Shown: positions 12,136 to 12,191 of the stretch, in pieces
Layout of the letters: each line of letters begins with the position of its first letter
How positions within the stretch are numbered: the stretch's first letter is position 1
DNA from: Bog-473 sp052148295
GTDB lineage: Bacteria > Actinomycetota > Acidimicrobiia > Acidimicrobiales > RAAP-2
Length of the DNA: 12,191 nt
NCBI GenBank assembly: GCA_052148295.1
Contig: JBKQIP010000063.1
Span: 1 to 12,191 of the forward strand
Reading direction: 5' to 3'
Position numbers and translations under genes: made by a program
The notes under the pieces: generated by a model
Database searches by the model: none
Told to the model about the DNA's origin: nothing
The model's input: the letters and a program-made list of their open reading frames with translations, nothing else

Positions 12136-12191
12136 TTACAGCCCGCCCCAGTCGGTGATGTCCAACGGGGCGACGATGGGTGTCCGGACAT
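12136..12191 (-). CDS. C-terminal end of an unidentified minus-strand gene
   Basis: A frame open at the right edge gives the C-terminal residues VRTPIVAPLDITDWGGL before TAA at 12136-12138. Sixteen of seventeen third positions are G or C, as in the real genes here, and the other two frames lack that pattern plus a sensible end. The family cannot be recognised from 17 residues. The stop is 68 bp upstream of the flavoprotein start, so the two may be cotranscribed through the mini-ORF repeat. Confidence 0.5.
   Translation of the reverse strand, partial: VRTPIVAPLDITDWGGL

Noticed and set aside
1..12191. Mobile element, phage, plasmid or defence system
   Set aside because: No transposase, integrase, toxin-antitoxin, nuclease or replication gene is visible, and GC and codon use look uniform across the genes.

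Overview
The window is very GC-rich, with third codon positions almost always G or C. Together with the gene families present (a DmbB-like haloalkane dehalogenase, a FadE-type acyl-CoA dehydrogenase, a soluble bacterial P450, GTG starts) this points to an actinobacterium. An uncultured acidimicrobial-type lineage is possible, but nothing in the window fixes the taxon. I recognise eleven complete protein genes and two partial ones at the edges. I see no RNA gene, CRISPR array, transposase, integrase, phage or plasmid gene.

Layout. (1) Bases 2-319 hold the end of a VOC/glyoxalase-fold gene (+), followed by a G-rich tandem repeat. (2) A TrmO/TsaA-like gene (-) diverges from two overlapping ABC-2 permease genes (+) that have no ATPase gene beside them. 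(3) A minus-strand run at 6349-3116 encodes an alpha/beta hydrolase, a haloalkane dehalogenase and a type I Baeyer-Villiger monooxygenase; it diverges from a cytochrome P450 (+, 6400-7629). (4) An acyl-CoA dehydrogenase followed by ribose-5-phosphate isomerase (-, 9659-7777) diverges from a second alpha/beta hydrolase (+, 9758-10627). (5) A class I disulfide-reductase-like flavoprotein (-, 12067-10736) follows the last codons of another minus-strand gene at the right edge.

How the genes may work together. P450, Baeyer-Villiger monooxygenase, esterase-like hydrolase and dehalogenase share one divergent block. They could form a short oxidative and hydrolytic route: hydroxylation, ketone to ester or lactone, hydrolysis, and loss of halide, feeding acyl-CoA beta-oxidation. 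The route and its substrate are inference; the enzyme families are clear from motifs.

The least ordinary features are not the enzymes. Short tandem repeats (9-21 bp period) sit at four gene boundaries and inside the monooxygenase gene. At the start of the flavoprotein gene the repeat copies the ribosome-binding and start region, giving a ladder of six-codon mini-ORFs, each stop overlapping the next start. Starts also fall into two groups. The four ATG-start genes lack a well-placed Shine-Dalgarno but have a TANNNT hexamer 6-9 nt upstream, as expected for leaderless mRNAs. The GTG/CTG-start genes have a purine-rich ribosome-binding site or overlap the preceding gene.
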